Below are positions 60,040 to 64,000 of a stretch of DNA of 64,000 nucleotides, one piece after another. Within the stretch, counting starts at the first letter, position 1. The number at the start of each line of letters is the position of its first letter. Below the pieces are notes generated by a model. It was given only the letters and a program-made list of their open reading frames with translations, made no database searches and was not told the origin of the DNA. Source of the DNA: Streptomyces humicola (GTDB lineage Bacteria > Actinomycetota > Actinomycetes > Streptomycetales > Streptomycetaceae); assembly GCF_024436035.1 (NCBI RefSeq), contig NZ_JANFNG010000001.1, positions 265,689 to 329,688 of the forward strand. Direction: 5' to 3'. The translations under genes and the position numbers were made by a program.

Positions 60040-61431
60040 TTACCGTTCGACCGGCTCGTCCTTGTCACTTGCAACCGCCGACCGGTCCGGCCGGATCCGG
60101 CACCTGTGTGCTCGCGGTCGGTGTTCGCTGCGCTCGGAGCCGGTGCCCGCTGCGTCTGCTGCGGATCTGGTGCCCCACCCGCTGCACGGTGCCCGGGGAC
60201 GGGGCCTGCGGAGCTGGAGGCGGTCCCGTATTTCACCGCCACCCCAGCCGAGCCAAGGCAGTCGCTGTAGGACGGAATCGGCCGCCGGAGGGGCTTGTCC
60301 ATCGCCATTCGCCTCGTCCCCGGTCGTCCGCGACCACCGGGCGGTCTCCAACTCCTCGATCATGCGAGCGGCGTTGGCCAGCAGCGTGCCGTGGGTTTCC
60401 CAGCTTCCCGGCTCCTTGGCTCTCAGTAGTCTCGCCAACCGCTCCCGCAGCTCACGCGCGTCGGCAAGCGATCTGCCGAGCCCCACGTTGATGCTGTCGG
60501 CTTCGGCGACCGCATGAGCCTTGGTCAGGAGACCGAATGCGTGGACGGCATCCGCGAGGTGGGTGAGCAGACGTGCCAGTGGAGCGGCCAGATCGGCGCT
60601 GTAGATCCGTTCGCCCCGCTCCCGGTCACGGCCGAGGTCGCTCAGCGAGCGGCAGAGCGAGCGCAGGCTCACCGAGCAGCGCTCCAATGTATCCAGTCCG
60701 CCGCGCAGCACCATCCCGGAATGGCGCAACGGACGGGCACGCGGATTGAACCGCAGGCTCTCCTCGGCCCTGTCCAGCTCCCGCTCCACGTGGATGATCT
60801 CCCGGTCCAGCCGGCGTGCCGCACGCAACCAGACCTCGGCGCGCTCCCGGGTGGCACCGGACTGCAGCTGGAGCGCCACGTCCCGCAGCAGTCTGCTCAT
60901 CCGGCCCGCCAGGTCTTGGACCGCCTCTCCTGCCGGCTGTACGTACACCGGTGGCGGGATGAGTACGTTCACAACAACCCCCGCGGCTGCGCCGATGAGC
61001 GCCTCGGTCAGCCGGTTCAGCGCGTTGACGGCGGGATTGCTCACGCCGAGCACGAGCATCGCGCTGACCGCTACCTCCGGTACCAGCTCACCCAGCCGCA
61101 GCAGATGCCCCACCGTCAAGGAGGCGAGGATGAGTGCGCCCATGCTCCACCAGCTCAAGCCGACCAGGTCACTGAAGACGACGGCGACCAGCAACCCGGT
61201 GACAACGGTGGTGATCCGTTTGATGCTCGTGGTCAGTGTCGCGTAGAGCGAGACCTGTACGACGAGCACGGCCGTCAGCGGAGCGAGCAAGGGAAGCCGG
61301 TCGGGGGCGAGGCGGAGCGCCACGAGGTACGCCAGGACGGCAGCCGCGGTGGACCTCAGCGACTGCACGACCGGGTCGCGCCGGCGCCTCACCAAGTCGA
61401 GCACGGGCACGCTCAAGGGTGTCCGGAACAT
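60040..61431 (-). CDS. FUSC/aromatic-acid-exporter-like membrane protein
   Basis: A 463-residue protein. The N-terminal 165 residues hold about five to six TM helices (TAAAVLAYLVALRLAP, LLAPLTAVLVVQVSLYATL and others) with the FUSC-family pattern. The remaining 300 residues are soluble, helical and rich in Arg, Leu and Glu, with predicted coiled-coil stretches. The last 60 residues are low-complexity Arg/Pro. The family exports aromatic acids or is uncharacterised. It is followed by the pgm gene after 10 bases, so the two may be co-transcribed, although no functional link is obvious. Confidence 0.78.
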   Translation of the reverse strand: MFRTPLSVPVLDLVRRRRDPVVQSLRSTAAAVLAYLVALRLAPDRLPLLAPLTAVLVVQVSLYATLTTSIKRITTVVTGLLVAVVFSDLVGLSWWSMGALILASLTVGHLLRLGELVPEVAVSAMLVLGVSNPAVNALNRLTEALIGAAAGVVVNVLIPPPVYVQPAGEAVQDLAGRMSRLLRDVALQLQSGATRERAEVWLRAARRLDREIIHVERELDRAEESLRFNPRARPLRHSGMVLRGGLDTLERCSVSLRSLCRSLSDLGRDRERGERIYSADLAAPLARLLTHLADAVHAFGLLTKAHAVAEADSINVGLGRSLADARELRERLARLLRAKEPGSWETHGTLLANAARMIEELETARWSRTTGDEANGDGQAPPAADSVLQRLPWLGWGGGEIRDRLQLRRPRPRAPCSGWGTRSAADAAGTGSERSEHRPRAHRCRIRPDRSAVASDKDEPVER

Positions 61432-61463
61432 GGCCTACGCCGCTCTCGAGACGGCCGCGCATC

Positions 61464-61913
61464 TCATAGAAGCAGGTCGAACAAGCTGAGGACCTGCTCC
61501 CACTCCGGAGTGAGCGGATGGCGCCGATCCGGAGCGATGATCCGGAATGACTGTGCCATGGCAACGCTCAGCCCGCCTGCAATGGCCGGCAGTCTCTGCT
61601 TCGTCTGGTCGCTGATGGCCACGTCGAGTGCAGGGTGCGCGGCCAACTGGTCAAGCAGCGGCTGCAGCTCGATCTGCTGGTCGAGTTCCTTGAAAGCATG
61701 GATGCTTTCCTGCAGCCCCTTGGTGATCGGGAGGTCGTGCGGCTCGATGATGTCCCGACCACTGGCCTTGGCCGCGGCCTCGCCCACGAGGAACAAGTCA
61801 TAGATCTTCTGGTCGATGAAGTCGGCGTAGCGCTTGAGGTCGTTCTTGTCGACGGCGAGGCCAGCCGCCGCGCGGAAGAAGCGTTCGAATTTGGTTACCC
61901 CCATGAACGGCAT
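61464..61913 (-). CDS. DUF1931 bacterial histone-fold protein
   Basis: A 149-residue protein of the DUF1931 family, whose structures show tandem histone folds in one chain. GVTKFERFFRAAAGLAVDKN and LKRYADFIDQKIYDLFLVGE form the first fold, with the loop GRDIIEPHDLPITKG, a histone-like strand-loop. The second half (LDQLAAHPALDVAISDQTKQ to the C-terminus) would be the second fold. A perfect AGGAGGTGATC precedes the ATG at 61913. It lies among stress genes (trxC, clpB). DNA binding has not been shown for most members. Confidence 0.85.
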   Translation of the reverse strand: MPFMGVTKFERFFRAAAGLAVDKNDLKRYADFIDQKIYDLFLVGEAAAKASGRDIIEPHDLPITKGLQESIHAFKELDQQIELQPLLDQLAAHPALDVAISDQTKQRLPAIAGGLSVAMAQSFRIIAPDRRHPLTPEWEQVLSLFDLLL

Positions 61914-62133
61914 GCGGATCACCTCCTGAATTGAGTCGGACCTTGCGTCCCCACGCCGATCCCGAGGCACTCGTCGCGTCCGTCGGGGGTCCTCGGCTCG
62001 TTCCGCATCAGCCGGGGGCGGGTGCTCCCACCTCCGTCAGCTTCGCAGCGTCGCCTTGACGCGGGTGACGTGTCGAACGAGGGCCGGACGGGTTCGTGGA
62101 CGACGGTCATGTTGTCTCCCATGACGAGGCGTG

Positions 62134-62613
62134 TCAGGCGGGCTGTGCGCGCCGGGCGATGGCCTTCTCTGCCCACTCCCGCAGCACGTGGGGTGGTGCG
62201 GCACCTGCTTGCCTGGCGATCTCGCGGCCCCGGTCGAGAATGAGCAAGGTGGGCACGGCCATGACGGTGAACCGCTGTTGCAACCGCTGGGACTTGTCCA
62301 CGTCCACCTTGACCAGCTTGATCCGGCCGGCCATCTCCCGGGCGACGCGTTCGAGTGCCGGGCTGACCATCCGGCACGGGCCACACCAGGCAGCCCACAG
62401 GTCCACCAGGACGGGCAGAGTGGCCCGCTCGGCGACCTCGGTGAAGTCCTGCTCGTCGGCGTCGACAATCCATGGCAGTGGGCGGTGGCAGTTGCCGCAT
62501 CGGGGAGTGCCCTCCGCCGCGACCGGGATCCGATTGGTCTTGCCACAGTGGTCGCAGCGGACGGTGAGCATCCGTGCGCGCGCAGCCGCCCCAGGGTGGT
62601 TGTAGCCGCTCAT
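62134..62613 (-). CDS. trxC: Thioredoxin 2 with N-terminal zinc ribbon
   Basis: A 159-residue thioredoxin. The active site WCGPC lies near residue 77 in LVDLWAAWCGPCRMVSPALE, with the cis-Pro in MAVPTLLILDRG. The N-terminal 45 residues carry two CxxC pairs (RCDHCGKTNRIP and RCGNCHRPLP), the zinc ribbon that defines TrxC-type proteins and tunes them to oxidative stress. The ATG at 62613 has GGGAGG five bases upstream. It is 21 bases downstream of clpB on the same strand, so co-expression with the chaperone is likely. Confidence 0.93.
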   Translation of the reverse strand: MSGYNHPGAAARARMLTVRCDHCGKTNRIPVAAEGTPRCGNCHRPLPWIVDADEQDFTEVAERATLPVLVDLWAAWCGPCRMVSPALERVAREMAGRIKLVKVDVDKSQRLQQRFTVMAVPTLLILDRGREIARQAGAAPPHVLREWAEKAIARRAQPA

Positions 62614-62634
62614 GATGCCTCCCGGCGAATGCGA

Positions 62635-64000
<1,366 letters not shown>

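Overview
The window looks like chromosome from a streptomycete-type actinobacterium (Streptomyces, Actinacidiphila, Streptacidiphilus or similar). Base composition and third codon positions are strongly G+C rich. Regulators are typical of that group (a SigC-like ECF sigma factor, a NarL-type two-component pair, ROK, LysR, MarR and TetR proteins, Zur). Secreted carbohydrate-active enzymes with Sec or Tat signals are abundant. Between intact operons lie many broken gene fragments, as is common in less conserved parts of such chromosomes. I saw no tRNA, rRNA or CRISPR array and no intact mobile element; only an IS-transposase fragment and a recombinase relic remain.

Layout. 0.2-1.9 kb: Met-rich, probably copper-related membrane protein and an ECF sigma factor, closed by a strong terminator. 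2.0-6.2 kb: zinc uptake operon znuA-znuC-two znuB permeases-zur (minus strand) with a candidate Zur box in front of znuA. 6.5-8.8 kb: channel-like membrane protein and a secreted GH18 enzyme. 9.1-14.8 kb: organosulfur acquisition operon (a Cys-containing leader peptide, SfnG-like monooxygenase, FMN reductase, SfnB-like oxidoreductase, SsuD-like monooxygenase) with a divergent LysR regulator. 15-19 kb: VC0807-like protein, DUF1453-like membrane protein, sensor kinase and response regulator. 19-21 kb: VOC protein, truncated YceI, MarR and a monooxygenase tail.

21-38 kb: a carbohydrate-utilisation island. On the minus strand run a ROK repressor, ABC importer (binding lipoprotein and two permeases), GH27, GH95, an SGNH esterase and a 1001-residue GH18/ricin/beta-helix protein. 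A GH36 alpha-galactosidase is divergent. The picture is extracellular trimming of galactose- and fucose-bearing plant polysaccharide, import of oligosaccharides, and hydrolysis inside the cell.

38-40 kb: a decayed pentose-phosphate cluster (pieces of tkt, tal, pgi, gnd and zwf in order) followed by a truncated MFS gene. 40-50 kb: glutamate decarboxylase, a cysteine-free DsbA-fold protein, a TetR/SDR pair with well-defined operators, a VOC/SDR chimera, a quinone oxidoreductase, a PPOX protein, a flavin monooxygenase and a ribA fragment. 50-57 kb: two small membrane proteins, a SpoIIE/ATPase relic, a ParB-like protein, an Fpg/Nei glycosylase, a CBS-pair protein and a class B PBP. 57-64 kb: ATP-dependent DNA ligase-like protein, phosphoglucomutase, FUSC-type protein, a DUF1931 histone-fold protein, thioredoxin 2 and the C-terminal part of ClpB, which runs off the window.

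No clearly unprecedented multi-gene system was found. The most informative observations are the Cys leader peptide in front of the sulfur operon, the in-order relic of the pentose-phosphate operon, the GH18-lectin-beta-helix fusion, the promoter-overlapping TetR sites, and several unassigned inverted repeats. Functions are assigned from recognised motifs without database searches.
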